A DNA stretch of 64,000 nucleotides from Gilvimarinus sp. DA14 (lineage in GTDB: Bacteria > Pseudomonadota > Gammaproteobacteria > Pseudomonadales > Cellvibrionaceae). Of this stretch, positions 43,098 through 52,271 are shown in pieces. The DNA lies in contig NZ_CP100350.1 of assembly GCF_024204685.1 (NCBI RefSeq), positions 124,001 to 188,000 on the forward strand, read 5' to 3'. Position numbers and translations under genes: made by a program. The notes under the pieces are model-generated. The model did not search any database. It saw only the letters and a list, made by a program, of their open reading frames with translations, and was not told the origin of the DNA. Every line of letters begins with the position of its first letter. Within the stretch, counting starts at the first letter, position 1.

Positions 43098-45014
43098 TTG
43101 AACGATACTGAAACTCAGACATGGTCCGCTAAGCAGTCTGCCGAGCTCTATGGTATTGAAGAGTGGGGCGGTGGATACTTTGGTATTAACAGCGACGGCA
43201 ATGTCGAAGTTCGCGCGCCGGGTAATGGCGGCAAAACAGCGGTAGCACTTACCGATATTATCGATGGCTTGCAGCAGCGCGGGTTGGATATGCCTGTATT
43301 GCTGCGTATCGAAAACCTGGTCGATAGCCGCATCAGTATCCTCAACGAGTCTTTTGCCGAGGCCATTAAAGTTACCGGCTTTAAAGGGCAGTATCGCGGC
43401 GCCTTTCCTATTAAAGTGAATCAACAAAGCCATATCGTGGAAGAGATTGCCCGCTTTGGTGAGCGCTACAACCACGGCCTGGAGGCAGGCAGCAAAGCCG
43501 AGCTAATGATTGCCATGTCGGTGCTGCAAAACCGTGAGAGCCTGATTGTTTGCAACGGCTACAAAGACGCCGAGTTTATCGACTTGGGGCTGCAGGCGCG
43601 TAAATTAGGCTTTAAATGTATTTTTGTTCTCGAAACCATGGCTGAAGTGCGTCTGGTCATCGAGCGCTCGCGCGAGTTAAATGTCGATCCGATTATCGGT
43701 GTGCGCCTCAAGCTATCCACTAAAGTTGAAGGGCACTGGGCCGAGGACAGTGGTGACCGCAGTCTGTTTGGCTTAACCACTAATCAGCTGGTGGATATTA
43801 TCGATGAGCTTCGTGAGGCAGAGTTACTGCACTGCCTGGAGCTTTTGCATTTTCACCTTGGCTCACAAATTCCGAATATTCGCAGTATTCGCGCCGGAGT
43901 TTTGGAAGCTTGCCGCTATTACATTGAAATGGTGGGCGAGGGCGCGCCACTGAAATATATGGACTTGGGTGGCGGTCTGGCGATTGACTATGACGGCACC
44001 AGCAGTGTGAGCGGGCACAGCCGTAACTATACCGTACAAGAGTACTGTGTAGACGTCGTCGAGGCCATAGCACAACAGCTTGATGCCCATAATTTGCCAC
44101 ACCCGACCATCGTCACCGAATCGGGGCGTGCTACTGTGGCTCATACCTCGGTCTTGCTTTTCAATATTTTGGATGTTGGCCATTTTGAGCCAGGCCCTAT
44201 TCCTGCCGAACTGCCCGAAAACCCGCACGAACAGTTGTCTAACCTGTGGCACACCTTAAAAATGATTGAGGTCAATCGTCTGCAGGAGAATTACAACGAT
44301 GTGATTTATTATCGCGACCAGGTACGGGATTGCTTTTTCCGTGGTGAGATTAATTTGCGTGATCGTGCCCTGGCGGAAAATTTGTGCCTGGCGGGATTAC
44401 AGCAAATTGTGGCTCTGCTGCCTGAGATGAAGCGTATTCCACCTGAGTTAGAGGCTTTGCCTGAGCAGCTGGCCGACATTTACTACGGTAATTTCAGTGT
44501 CTTTCAGTCTCTGCCTGACTCTTGGGCTATCAATCAGGTGTTCCCGGTGATGCCAATCCATCGCCTGAATGAAGAGCCGACGCGTAAAGCGACCATTGCC
44601 GACTTAACCTGTGATTGTGATGGCAAGCTGGATAGCTTTGCAGGCCCAGAGGGCGAAACCAATACGTTGTCTTTACACCCGATCAAACACGGCGAAGAGT
44701 ACCATTTGGGCGTGTTTTTGGTGGGGGCCTATCAGGAAACCTTGGGCGATCTGCACAATTTGTTTGGCGACACTAATGTTGCCAGCGTGCGCATCAACCA
44801 CGACGGATCTTTGGATTTTGTGCACGAGCTGCACGGCGATAGCATCGCCGATGTGCTCAGCTATGTGGAGTATGATCCACAGTCCATGTTTCGCCAGTTC
44901 CGCATGGCGGCGGAGCAGGCCGTGCGCGACGGTCGTATCAGCGTGTCTGAACGCCAGAGTATGCTAACGGCATATTCAGAGAGTTTACGCGGTTACACTT
45001 ATTTTGAACGCTAG
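43098..45014 (+). CDS. speA: Biosynthetic arginine decarboxylase
   Basis: 638 aa from TTG 43098, chosen because AGGGAG lies 7 nt upstream; a GTG at 43071 keeps the same frame but has no such site. PLP enzyme making agmatine from arginine for putrescine synthesis. The PLP lysine is K106 in F-P-I-K-V-N-Q-Q. Other marks: E-A-G-S-K-A-E-L, the H-F-H-L-G-S-Q segment, G-G-G-L-A-I-D-Y-D-G and the T-C-D-C-D-G-K motif near residue 520. E. coli SpeA is 658 aa. First of a polyamine cluster; the agmatine-processing genes are not in the window. Confidence 0.95.
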   Translation: MNDTETQTWSAKQSAELYGIEEWGGGYFGINSDGNVEVRAPGNGGKTAVALTDIIDGLQQRGLDMPVLLRIENLVDSRISILNESFAEAIKVTGFKGQYRGAFPIKVNQQSHIVEEIARFGERYNHGLEAGSKAELMIAMSVLQNRESLIVCNGYKDAEFIDLGLQARKLGFKCIFVLETMAEVRLVIERSRELNVDPIIGVRLKLSTKVEGHWAEDSGDRSLFGLTTNQLVDIIDELREAELLHCLELLHFHLGSQIPNIRSIRAGVLEACRYYIEMVGEGAPLKYMDLGGGLAIDYDGTSSVSGHSRNYTVQEYCVDVVEAIAQQLDAHNLPHPTIVTESGRATVAHTSVLLFNILDVGHFEPGPIPAELPENPHEQLSNLWHTLKMIEVNRLQENYNDVIYYRDQVRDCFFRGEINLRDRALAENLCLAGLQQIVALLPEMKRIPPELEALPEQLADIYYGNFSVFQSLPDSWAINQVFPVMPIHRLNEEPTRKATIADLTCDCDGKLDSFAGPEGETNTLSLHPIKHGEEYHLGVFLVGAYQETLGDLHNLFGDTNVASVRINHDGSLDFVHELHGDSIADVLSYVEYDPQSMFRQFRMAAEQAVRDGRISVSERQSMLTAYSESLRGYTYFER

Positions 45015-45034
45015 TAGGCCAAAGGAGAGACGGT

Positions 45035-46237
45035 ATGGCTAAAGTAATGATCATTGGCGCCGGTGGTGTGGGCGGTGTAGTCGCCCATAAATGTGCCCAG
45101 CTGCCGGAAGTTTTTACCGAAATAGTGCTGGCAAGTCGCACAGAGTCAAAATGTAAGGCTATTGCCGAGCAGTTGCCGCGACCGGTAAAAACGGCCCAAG
45201 TGGACGCGGATAATGTGGCCGAAACAGCGGCGTTACTGAAGCAAGAAAAACCGGACTTGGTGATTAACGTCGCTTTGCCCTATCAGGATTTGGCCATTAT
45301 GGACGCCTGCCTGGAGGCGGGCGTGGATTATCTGGATACCGCCAATTACGAGCCGCCGGAAGAGGCGAAGTTCGAATACAAATGGCAATGGGCTTATCAG
45401 GATAAGTTTAAGAGTGCTGAACGCATGGCCCTGCTGGGGTCAGGTTTTGATCCGGGTGTGACTAATGTCTACACCGCTTATTTGAAAAAGCACTATTTGG
45501 ATGAAATTCACTACCTGGATATTATCGATTGCAATGCCGGCGATCATGGTCAGCCTTTTGCGACCAATTTTAATCCGGAAATCAATATCCGCGAAGTAAC
45601 CGCGAACGGTCGCTTTTGGCAGGACGGTGACTGGCGGGAGACTGGACCCTTAGAGGAAAACCGTTCGTTTGATTTTCCCGCCGGTATTGGTCCCAAGCAG
45701 ATTTACTTGATGTACCACGAAGAGCTGGAGTCTATTACCAAGCATCTTCCGGAAATCAAGCGCGCGCGCTTTTGGATGACTTTTTCCGATAATTACTTAA
45801 AGCACCTGGAAGTGCTGGGGAATATCGGTATGACATCCATTGAGCCTGTGCAGTTTGAAGGCAAAGAGATTATTCCGCTGCAGTTTCTTAAGGCATTGCT
45901 TCCAGACCCTGCCAGCCTTGGACCTCTAACCAAAGGTAAAACCTGTATCGGCTGCGTGGCGCGTGGTGTTAAAGACGGCGTTGAAAAAACTTATTACATT
46001 TATAATATCTGCGACCACGAAGAGTGCTACGCCGAGGTGAAGTCCCAGGCAATTTCATACACCACCGGTGTGCCGGCTATGATCGGCGCGAAAATGATGC
46101 TGGAGAAAAAGTGGTCTGGCGCCGGTGTGTGGAATATGGAGCAATTGGATCCAGATCCATTTATGGAAGACTTGAACAAATATGGTCTGCCATGGCAGGT
46201 TGTGGAGATTGATCAGCCCACGGGCATGGAAGATTGA
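45035..46237 (+). CDS. Carboxynorspermidine/carboxyspermidine dehydrogenase (saccharopine dehydrogenase family)
   Basis: 400 aa. NADPH-dependent enzyme joining aspartate semialdehyde to putrescine or diaminopropane to give carboxy(nor)spermidine. N-terminal Rossmann motif I-I-G-A-G-G-V-G-G-V-V-A-H-K (about 6-19); L-G-S-G-F-D-P-G-V-T-N-V and the C-D-H-E-E-C-Y segment fit the LYS1-like family of CANSDH. 20 nt after speA, with AAAGGAGAG as ribosome-binding site, and followed by nspC, the classical CANSDH-CANSDC pair of Vibrio and Campylobacter. A terminator hairpin separates it from nspC. Confidence 0.9.
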   Translation: MAKVMIIGAGGVGGVVAHKCAQLPEVFTEIVLASRTESKCKAIAEQLPRPVKTAQVDADNVAETAALLKQEKPDLVINVALPYQDLAIMDACLEAGVDYLDTANYEPPEEAKFEYKWQWAYQDKFKSAERMALLGSGFDPGVTNVYTAYLKKHYLDEIHYLDIIDCNAGDHGQPFATNFNPEINIREVTANGRFWQDGDWRETGPLEENRSFDFPAGIGPKQIYLMYHEELESITKHLPEIKRARFWMTFSDNYLKHLEVLGNIGMTSIEPVQFEGKEIIPLQFLKALLPDPASLGPLTKGKTCIGCVARGVKDGVEKTYYIYNICDHEECYAEVKSQAISYTTGVPAMIGAKMMLEKKWSGAGVWNMEQLDPDPFMEDLNKYGLPWQVVEIDQPTGMED

Positions 46238-46252
46238 TCGCTCACTAGGTTA

Positions 46253-46276
46253 AGCCCGTCACCGACGGGCTTTTTT
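46253..46276 (+). terminator. Intrinsic terminator between the dehydrogenase gene and nspC
   Basis: AGCCCGTC-ACC-GACGGGCT with TTTTTT after, 15 nt past the stop codon and 27 nt before the nspC ATG. A full terminator inside an otherwise co-oriented pair. Confidence 0.88.
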
Positions 46277-46303
46277 CTATCCGCTATACATAAGAGATTC
46301 TGC

Positions 46304-47473
46304 ATGCAGAAACGTCAGTACTTTAACCAATTCGACCCGACTCGAGTTCCGTCGCCGTGCTTTGTGATTGATAAGGCGGCAGTGGAAGATAATTTAAAAA
46401 TTCTAAATCGGGTTGGGCAAGAAAGCGGTGCGAAAGTGCTGGCGGCTTTAAAAGCGTTTAGCTGTTGGTCGCTGGGGGATCTGTTTAACCAGTATTTGTG
46501 GGGTAGTTGTGCCAGTGGTGTGAACGAGGCGCGTCTTGCTCGCGAATATTACGGTGGCGAAGTGCACACCTATTCGGCGGCCTACAAAGAAAGCGACTTG
46601 CAGCAAATTTTAAAGATTTCAGATCATGTGCTGTTTAACTCGGTATCGCAGTGGGGGCGTTTCGAGGCCCTATGCCGAAAGGCTAAAGACGCACGGCCGG
46701 GTTTGGAATTTGGCTTGCGAATCAACCCTGAGCATTCAGAAGGGGATGTCGCCATTTACGACCCCTGTGCACCTAAATCCCGTATGGGCATACCGCGCAG
46801 TGAATTCCCCGCTGTTCTGCCCGAGCTGATTACCGGTTTACACTTTCACACCTTGTGTGAACACGATTTTCCGCCGTTGGCGCGAACCGTTAAAGCGGTG
46901 GAGGAAAAGTTTGCGGAATATTTGCCGCAGTTGAAATGGGTTAACTTCGGTGGCGGCCACCATGTCAGCCGTGAAGATTATCAAGTGGATGAGTTGATTG
47001 CCTTGATCAAGGACTTCTCGGCCAAATACGATGTACAAGTGTATATTGAGCCTGGCGAAGCCACCGCCATTCGCAGCGGAGTATTGGTGGCGGAAGTACT
47101 GGATACTTTTACCAGCACTGTGCCGCAGGCTATTTTAGATACCTCGGCGACTTGTCACATGCCAGATACCCTGGAGATGCCTTATCGTGCCGATATTCTC
47201 GGTGCCGGTATGCCCGATGAGAAGCCTTTTACATATCGGCTGGGGGGTATGACTTGTCTGGCCGGTGACGTTATCGGTGATTATAGCTTTGATGCGCCTT
47301 TGCAGGTCGGACAACGGCTGATGTTTGATGATATGGCGCACTACACCATGGTAAAAACGACGACCTTCAATGGCATCAACTTGCCGTCGATCGCGTTGTG
47401 GGATTCTCGTACCGACAGCTTGGAAGTGGTACGCGAATTTGGCTACGAAGAGTTTAAAAGCCGCTTGTCTTAA
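46304..47473 (+). CDS. nspC: Carboxynorspermidine decarboxylase
   Basis: 389 aa, alanine-racemase-fold PLP decarboxylase that converts carboxy(nor)spermidine to (nor)spermidine. PLP lysine K50 in V-L-A-A-L-K-A-F-S; other fold marks are G-L-H-F-H-T-L-C-E, F-G-G-G-H-H-V-S, Y-I-E-P-G-E-A and the C-terminal C-L-A-G-D-V-I-G-D-Y-S. With the dehydrogenase it gives a spermidine route that skips S-adenosylmethionine decarboxylase. No promoter was identified in the short gap after the preceding terminator. Confidence 0.93.
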   Translation: MQKRQYFNQFDPTRVPSPCFVIDKAAVEDNLKILNRVGQESGAKVLAALKAFSCWSLGDLFNQYLWGSCASGVNEARLAREYYGGEVHTYSAAYKESDLQQILKISDHVLFNSVSQWGRFEALCRKAKDARPGLEFGLRINPEHSEGDVAIYDPCAPKSRMGIPRSEFPAVLPELITGLHFHTLCEHDFPPLARTVKAVEEKFAEYLPQLKWVNFGGGHHVSREDYQVDELIALIKDFSAKYDVQVYIEPGEATAIRSGVLVAEVLDTFTSTVPQAILDTSATCHMPDTLEMPYRADILGAGMPDEKPFTYRLGGMTCLAGDVIGDYSFDAPLQVGQRLMFDDMAHYTMVKTTTFNGINLPSIALWDSRTDSLEVVREFGYEEFKSRLS

Positions 47474-47518
47474 TTTGGCGCAGTGAAGTGGGCCAAAGAG
47501 AAAATACTGAATAACAGG

Positions 47519-48106
47519 CTATTTCACTGCCAAAATGTCTGCTACCCGCTTTCGCAAAGCGGGTAATATCTCTTTTTCAAACCACGGATTCTTCGCTAAC
47601 CAGCGATTGTTACGACCGCTGGGGTGAGGTAATGGTAGTATTTCTGGCCAGACCTCAGCCCAACGACCTACACGTTCGGTTAGAGTTTTACCCATGTTCG
47701 GTAAATGCCAGGCCTGGGCGTATTGCCCAATAACAAGGGTTAATTCGGTGTTGCTTAGCCTTTCTAGTAACGCATTGCGCCACAAAGGCGCGCACTCTGG
47801 TCGTGGCGCTAAATCACCACTTGCGCCAGTGCCCGGGTAGCAAAACCCCATTGGCACCAAAGCAAAGTAATCCGGGTTGTAAAAGGTTTCCCGGTTGACG
47901 CCCAGCCATTGGCGCAGTCGGTCGCCGCTTGGATCATTAAACGCAGTGGCCGATTCATGGGCGCGAATGCCGGGTGCCTGCGCGGCGATTAAAATACGTG
48001 ACCTTGGGCTCGCTTGTAGCACCGGACGGGCTGGCAAGGGCAGGTGGGCCTGACAGTTTTTGCACTGCTGAATATCTTGCCAGAGCATGTCGAAATCTAT
48101 TGCCAT
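47519..48106 (-). CDS. Uracil-DNA glycosylase superfamily protein
   Basis: 195 aa. The motif order is that of the UDG superfamily: I-L-I-A-A-Q-A-P-G near residue 44, N-D-P-S-G-D-R-L-R-Q-W-L, and a C-terminal L-P-H-P-S-G-R-N-N-R-W loop in place of the Leu loop. Two N-terminal cysteines (C-x-x-C at 15-18) recall the family 4 iron-sulfur types, but further ligands are not clear. It may excise uracil or act on another damaged base; substrate not settled. Convergent with nspC and divergent from the uridine kinase gene. Confidence 0.8.
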   Translation of the reverse strand: MAIDFDMLWQDIQQCKNCQAHLPLPARPVLQASPRSRILIAAQAPGIRAHESATAFNDPSGDRLRQWLGVNRETFYNPDYFALVPMGFCYPGTGASGDLAPRPECAPLWRNALLERLSNTELTLVIGQYAQAWHLPNMGKTLTERVGRWAEVWPEILPLPHPSGRNNRWLAKNPWFEKEILPALRKRVADILAVK

Positions 48107-48150
48107 AATCCTGTCATAATAATCTTTGCTTTATGCAGTACACTGGTCGG

Positions 48151-48774
48151 ATGACATTCTGGTTACTGACAATTGCCGGTGTATCCGCCAGCGGTAAAAC
48201 AACATTGATGGATTACCTCGCGCGCGGGGTACATAAGCGCTTTGGCTATTACCCTACCTGCGTATCGATGGACGGTTACTATCGCGATTTTTCCGCTCTG
48301 GCGCCTCACGAGCTGCAGCAGGTAAACTACGATCACCCCGATAGCTTTGATGTTACAGCGCTTATTCGAGACTTGCGTTACTTGAAGGCCGGTAAGCCGA
48401 TTTACCCCAGAAGCTATGACTATGTTCAGCACAAACCGGTAGAGGCCGTTACTTTGACTGAAACCAAACCTGTGCTTGTGCTGGAGGGCATTTTGCCTCT
48501 TCACTTTACTGAGATCCTATCGCTTAGCGATTTAACCGTCTACATTGATACCCCTATAAATGACTGTTATGCGCGTCGTTTGCGGCGAGATACGCTAGAG
48601 CGGGGGCGCAGCGAAGAGTCGATCCGCTACCAATTTGAAACTCATGTCATGCCTATGTACAACGCGTATATTCAGCCGCAAAAAGAGCGGGCCGACAGGG
48701 TGCTCGCCGATGGCGGGCAGTGCCCGATATTACTTCAAGATATTGTTGAAAAGGTTGCAGCATGTCGGGACTGA
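48151..48774 (+). CDS. udk: Uridine kinase
   Basis: 207 aa from ATG 48151 (ATG 48133 adds six residues). P-loop kinase phosphorylating uridine and cytidine. Walker A G-V-S-A-S-G-K-T (10-17); [33 protein letters not shown]; and the lid R-R-L-R-R-D, all uridine-kinase marks. The last 13 nt overlap the next gene, a nucleoside transporter, so the two make a uridine uptake and salvage pair. Confidence 0.85.
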   Translation: MTFWLLTIAGVSASGKTTLMDYLARGVHKRFGYYPTCVSMDGYYRDFSALAPHELQQVNYDHPDSFDVTALIRDLRYLKAGKPIYPRSYDYVQHKPVEAVTLTETKPVLVLEGILPLHFTEILSLSDLTVYIDTPINDCYARRLRRDTLERGRSEESIRYQFETHVMPMYNAYIQPQKERADRVLADGGQCPILLQDIVEKVAACRD

Positions 48775-49982
48775 TTGCTCTGCTGGGTATGCTGGTATTG
48801 TTGGGAGTTGCTGCCTGCCTGAGTGAAAACCTGCGTGCCGTCAAGTGGCGCACGGTTGGCGTCGCGTTTTGTTTGCAGCTCGGTCTGGGCGCGTTAGTGC
48901 TTTATTCCTCTTGGGGGCGCGCAGCGCTCGGATACATGGCAGAGGCTATATACAGCGTAATAGAGTTCGGGCAAGCGGGGATAGCGTTTATGTTTGGCGA
49001 TTTAGCCAGTGATAAGCTCGGGTTTATTTTTGCCTTCAATGTATTGCCCATCGTTATATTTTTCTCCTCTTTTGTAGCTGTACTTTACTACTTGGGCATT
49101 ATGCAGTGGGTTATTCGTATTCTGGGTGGGGCGCTGCGCTTTTTGCTGGGCACTAGCCGGGCAGAGTCGCTTTCCGCTACCGCCAATATTTTCGTCGGCC
49201 ATACTGAGGCGCCCATGGTGGTTAAGCCTTTTATTGCCCACATGACCCGCTCAGAGCTGTTCGCCATTATGGTGGGCGGTCTGGCGACCGTGGCGGGCTC
49301 TGTGCTAGCCGGCTATGTGGGTTTGGGAGTAGAGCTAAAATACCTGTTAGCCGCGAGCTTTATGGCTGCGCCTGGTGGTTTTTTAATGGCGAAGTTAATT
49401 GTTCCGGAAACCGAAACTCCCGTAGAAGACATCGAAGCCAGTGCCGCCAGTGAAACTCAGTACACCAATGTATTCGACGCGGCTGCCGTGGGTGCAACCG
49501 ACGGCTTAAAGCTTGCTAGTAATATCGGCGCGATGCTGATTGCGTTTATCAGCCTGATTGCATTGGTGAACGGCCTGTTTGCTCTAATCGGCTCATGGAT
49601 TGGCTTTGAGTCCTTAAGCTTGCAGTGGCTGTTGGGACTATTGTTTCAACCCTTGGCGTTTTTGCTCGGTATCCCCTGGGAGGAAAGCAGGCTCGCGGGC
49701 AGTTTAATTGGGCAAAAACTGGTGTTGAACGAGTTTGTTGCTTTCGTCGATTTAGCCGCTCAGCGGGATCAGTTATCTCAAGCTTCCCAAGCCATACTTT
49801 CGTTTGCGTTGTGTGGTTTTGCCAACTTTGGCTCTTTAGCGGTACTGCTGGGTGGCTTTGCCACCCTGGCGCCCAAGCGCCGTACCGATGTTGCCAGTAT
49901 GGGCCTAAAAGCGGTATTCGCTGGTTTTTTAGCGAATATGATGAGTGCCGCCATCGCCGGGTTTTTCTTTTCGCTGGGTTAA
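48762..49982 (+). CDS. Concentrative nucleoside transporter, NupC/CNT family
   Basis: 406 aa, highly hydrophobic with about eight to ten membrane helices. CNT transporters carry nucleosides with H+ or Na+. Family signature segments: [10 protein letters not shown], the [14 protein letters not shown] loop (nucleoside binding), the [11 protein letters not shown] stretch and L-N-E-F-V-A-F near the C-terminus. Start overlaps uridine kinase by 13 nt. Uridine or other pyrimidine nucleosides are the likely load, inferred from the neighbour. Confidence 0.92.
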   Translation: MSGLIALLGMLVLLGVAACLSENLRAVKWRTVGVAFCLQLGLGALVLYSSWGRAALGYMAEAIYSVIEFGQAGIAFMFGDLASDKLGFIFAFNVLPIVIFFSSFVAVLYYLGIMQWVIRILGGALRFLLGTSRAESLSATANIFVGHTEAPMVVKPFIAHMTRSELFAIMVGGLATVAGSVLAGYVGLGVELKYLLAASFMAAPGGFLMAKLIVPETETPVEDIEASAASETQYTNVFDAAAVGATDGLKLASNIGAMLIAFISLIALVNGLFALIGSWIGFESLSLQWLLGLLFQPLAFLLGIPWEESRLAGSLIGQKLVLNEFVAFVDLAAQRDQLSQASQAILSFALCGFANFGSLAVLLGGFATLAPKRRTDVASMGLKAVFAGFLANMMSAAIAGFFFSLG

Positions 49983-50061
49983 TCGCAGGATAAAAATATT
50001 TCCAGCCGTATTGTTATTTCGCGATGCTTGGTAACATTCACAGGCAGCGGGAGATAATATT

Positions 50062-51639
50062 ATGTTTAAAAAACGGGCTAGCAACATCGCACCAGTCATC
50101 GGCCTGATAGTTTTGGTATTCGGTACAGCGGCTGTGTGTTCTGCACAGGCGCAGCCACCAGAGCAAAAAACACCCCAGCAAATCGCCGCTTTGGCCCAGC
50201 AGTACTGCGGTTCCTGCCATACTACGCCCTCGCCGCAACTGTTACCTAAAGCCAGTTGGCCCGGAGTCATCGATTCAATGGCCGAACTGTCCGAGCGACG
50301 CCTGGGCAAGCCCTATATCCCCGATACCGCGTTGCACCATATAAAAGCCTTGTATTACGGCAGTGCACCCAAGGTGTTGCCAGTGCTGCCGTATATTGAT
50401 CGCACTCACCCTCAGGTTCAGTTTACGCAAAAGCCTCTCTCGGTGCCGACTCAAGTGCCGCAAATTATGTCGATTACCCAGGTGGCCAACAGTGCAGGTT
50501 ATTTTGAGTTTTTGTTGGCAGATGCCGAAGCAGGTGAGTTGATAAAACTGTCGGGCAAGGTGGGTGAGCTGGATCAGTGGCAGGAGCAGAGTATCGCACA
50601 GATAGATCTTCCCGTGGCTGTGGATACGCTGGACGCCAATGGTGATGGCTTGACCGATTACATTGTTGCCGATCTGGGTGAGCTGCCACCGAATGGCAAC
50701 CCCTCGGGAAAAGTCTATGTGTTGCTTAACAATAGTAAGGGGGCATACGAGAAAAAACTATTGGTAGAAAATCTGGGGCGGGTGAGCGACGTCAACGCCC
50801 TGGACTTGGATCAGGATGGCGATACCGATATAGCTGTTGCCGTCTTTGGCGGCCAGGGGCGTGGCGAAGTATTGTGGTTAGAGCAAACCCCTAGCGGTTA
50901 CCAAACTCATGCACTGCTGAGCATGAGTGGCGCGCTAAATATCGACGATACCGATTTAAACCAGGATGGAATCGTTGATCTGGTTACTCTGGTGGCGCAG
51001 GAGCACGAAACCTTGATTGCTTTTGTGGGGACGGGCAAGGGACAGTTTGAGCGGCATGATCTGGTTAGTGCTGGTCACCCAATGTTTGGTGCCACAAGTC
51101 TTACCGTAGTGGATCTTGATCGCGACGGCGACGACGATCTGTTGTTTACCAATGGCGATGCCTTTGATACCCAAACCGATCCCAAGCCCTATCACGGTAT
51201 TCAATGGTTGGAAAATAGAGGCGAGCTTAAGTTTGCCGCCCATGACGTTGGGCGCTATTACGGGGCGGTCAATGCCAAGGCCGCCGATATGGACGGCGAT
51301 GGTGATCTGGATATTGTCGCCAGCAGTTGGGTAAATTATTGGCAAGACCCCAAGCGCAATGCGCTGGTTTGGTATGAAAATACCGGCGCACAAAAGTTTA
51401 TTCCATACCCTGTTAACCAGAGTCTACGTGGCCTGGTGCCGCTGATACTGGAAGATTTCAACGGCGATGGTCGAGTGGATATTCTTACTGGTTCATTTCG
51501 TATGGATTTATTGCATCAGGCGCTTAAACGAGAGGGTGATACCTTGAGTTTTGAACTTAATAAATCTGATCAGGCGCCACGCAGTGACCGTTTAATGATC
51601 TTTGTTTCCCAGTCTAGGCAAGCGTCTTCCTCCCCCTAG
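50062..51639 (+). CDS. Secreted c-type haem and FG-GAP/VCBS repeat protein
   Basis: 525 aa. Signal peptide (V-I-G-L-I-V-L-V-F-G-T-A-A-V, cut near A-Q-A). One haem-attachment motif C49-G-S-C-H53 in the first 60 residues of the mature protein. Then six calcium-type D-x-D-x-D-G-x-x-D motifs at 191-199, 248-256, 298-306, 351-359, 409-417 and 465-473, typical of integrin-like FG-GAP propeller blades. The mixture suggests a periplasmic or surface redox protein on a beta-propeller. No enzyme activity can be named. 79 nt after the transporter gene and 83 nt before gbsR. Confidence 0.75.
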   Translation: MFKKRASNIAPVIGLIVLVFGTAAVCSAQAQPPEQKTPQQIAALAQQYCGSCHTTPSPQLLPKASWPGVIDSMAELSERRLGKPYIPDTALHHIKALYYGSAPKVLPVLPYIDRTHPQVQFTQKPLSVPTQVPQIMSITQVANSAGYFEFLLADAEAGELIKLSGKVGELDQWQEQSIAQIDLPVAVDTLDANGDGLTDYIVADLGELPPNGNPSGKVYVLLNNSKGAYEKKLLVENLGRVSDVNALDLDQDGDTDIAVAVFGGQGRGEVLWLEQTPSGYQTHALLSMSGALNIDDTDLNQDGIVDLVTLVAQEHETLIAFVGTGKGQFERHDLVSAGHPMFGATSLTVVDLDRDGDDDLLFTNGDAFDTQTDPKPYHGIQWLENRGELKFAAHDVGRYYGAVNAKAADMDGDGDLDIVASSWVNYWQDPKRNALVWYENTGAQKFIPYPVNQSLRGLVPLILEDFNGDGRVDILTGSFRMDLLHQALKREGDTLSFELNKSDQAPRSDRLMIFVSQSRQASSSP

Positions 51640-51664
51640 TGCTTGTTGGAGCCGCAGGTATTGC

Positions 51665-51718
51665 TTGCACCGGGGTTCGTGTCTTGTATAATTACTGAAA
51701 TTTCAGAAATTAGTGAAA
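51665..51718 (+). promoter_or_regulatory. gbsR-cydAB promoter with overlapping operator
   Basis: TTGCAC (51665-51670), 16-nt spacer, TATAAT (51687-51692). Over the start point lie CTGAAATTTCAG (51695-51706, perfect 12-nt palindrome) and AATTTC-A-GAAATT (51699-51711), with GAAA repeated at 51697, 51706 and 51715, exactly 9 nt apart. This fits a repressor site, probably for the regulator coded 11 nt downstream. Confidence 0.6.
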
Positions 51719-51722
51719 GTTC

Positions 51723-52235
51723 ATGTCGCCGCTGATCGAATCGTTCGTTCGCCACTTTGGTGAAATGGGTAGCCGCTGGGGGATTAATCGCACAGTAGGG
51801 CAGATGTACGCCTATATTGTGCTGTCTGACGAGCCGGTAAACGCCGATGAGCTTGCCAGCGAGCTAAAAGTGTCACGTTCCAATGTGAGTATGGGGCTAA
51901 AGGAGTTACAGAGTTGGAATCTGGTGCGCCTAATGCATGTGCCGGGTGATCGTAAGGATTACTTCACCGCGCCTGAGGATGTTTGGGAAATCGCGATGAC
52001 GCTTATCAACGAGCGACGCAAGCGAGAAATCGACCCGACGTTGACGGTAATGCGTGATTTACTGATGGAAAACCCGCGCAGCAGTGGGGATCAATACGCG
52101 CAAAAGCGCATTGAAGACATGTATCAGCTGATCGAGATGCTTACTCAGTGGAGCCGTGAAATACAACAGCTTAGCCCCAAGCAAATTTCCCGCATGCTTA
52201 AGCTGGGCGCAGGTGTAAGTAAGCTGCTCGGCTAG
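51723..52235 (+). CDS. GbsR/MarR-type transcriptional regulator
   Basis: 170 aa. Winged-helix protein of the GbsR family: M-G-S-R-W-G-I-N-R-T-V-G-Q-M-Y-A-Y at the first helices, then D-E-L-A-S-E-L-K-V-S-R-S-N-V-S-M-G-L-K-E-L (recognition helix) and the wing H-V-P-G-D-R-K-D-Y-F. C-terminal helices would dimerise. No effector domain. It starts the operon with cydAB 36 nt later and lies right behind a palindromic operator, so it probably controls itself and the oxidase. Confidence 0.85.
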   Translation: MSPLIESFVRHFGEMGSRWGINRTVGQMYAYIVLSDEPVNADELASELKVSRSNVSMGLKELQSWNLVRLMHVPGDRKDYFTAPEDVWEIAMTLINERRKREIDPTLTVMRDLLMENPRSSGDQYAQKRIEDMYQLIEMLTQWSREIQQLSPKQISRMLKLGAGVSKLLG

Positions 52236-52271
52236 CGTAAGAGCCAGTTAACACGACAGCAAGAGGTAGTC

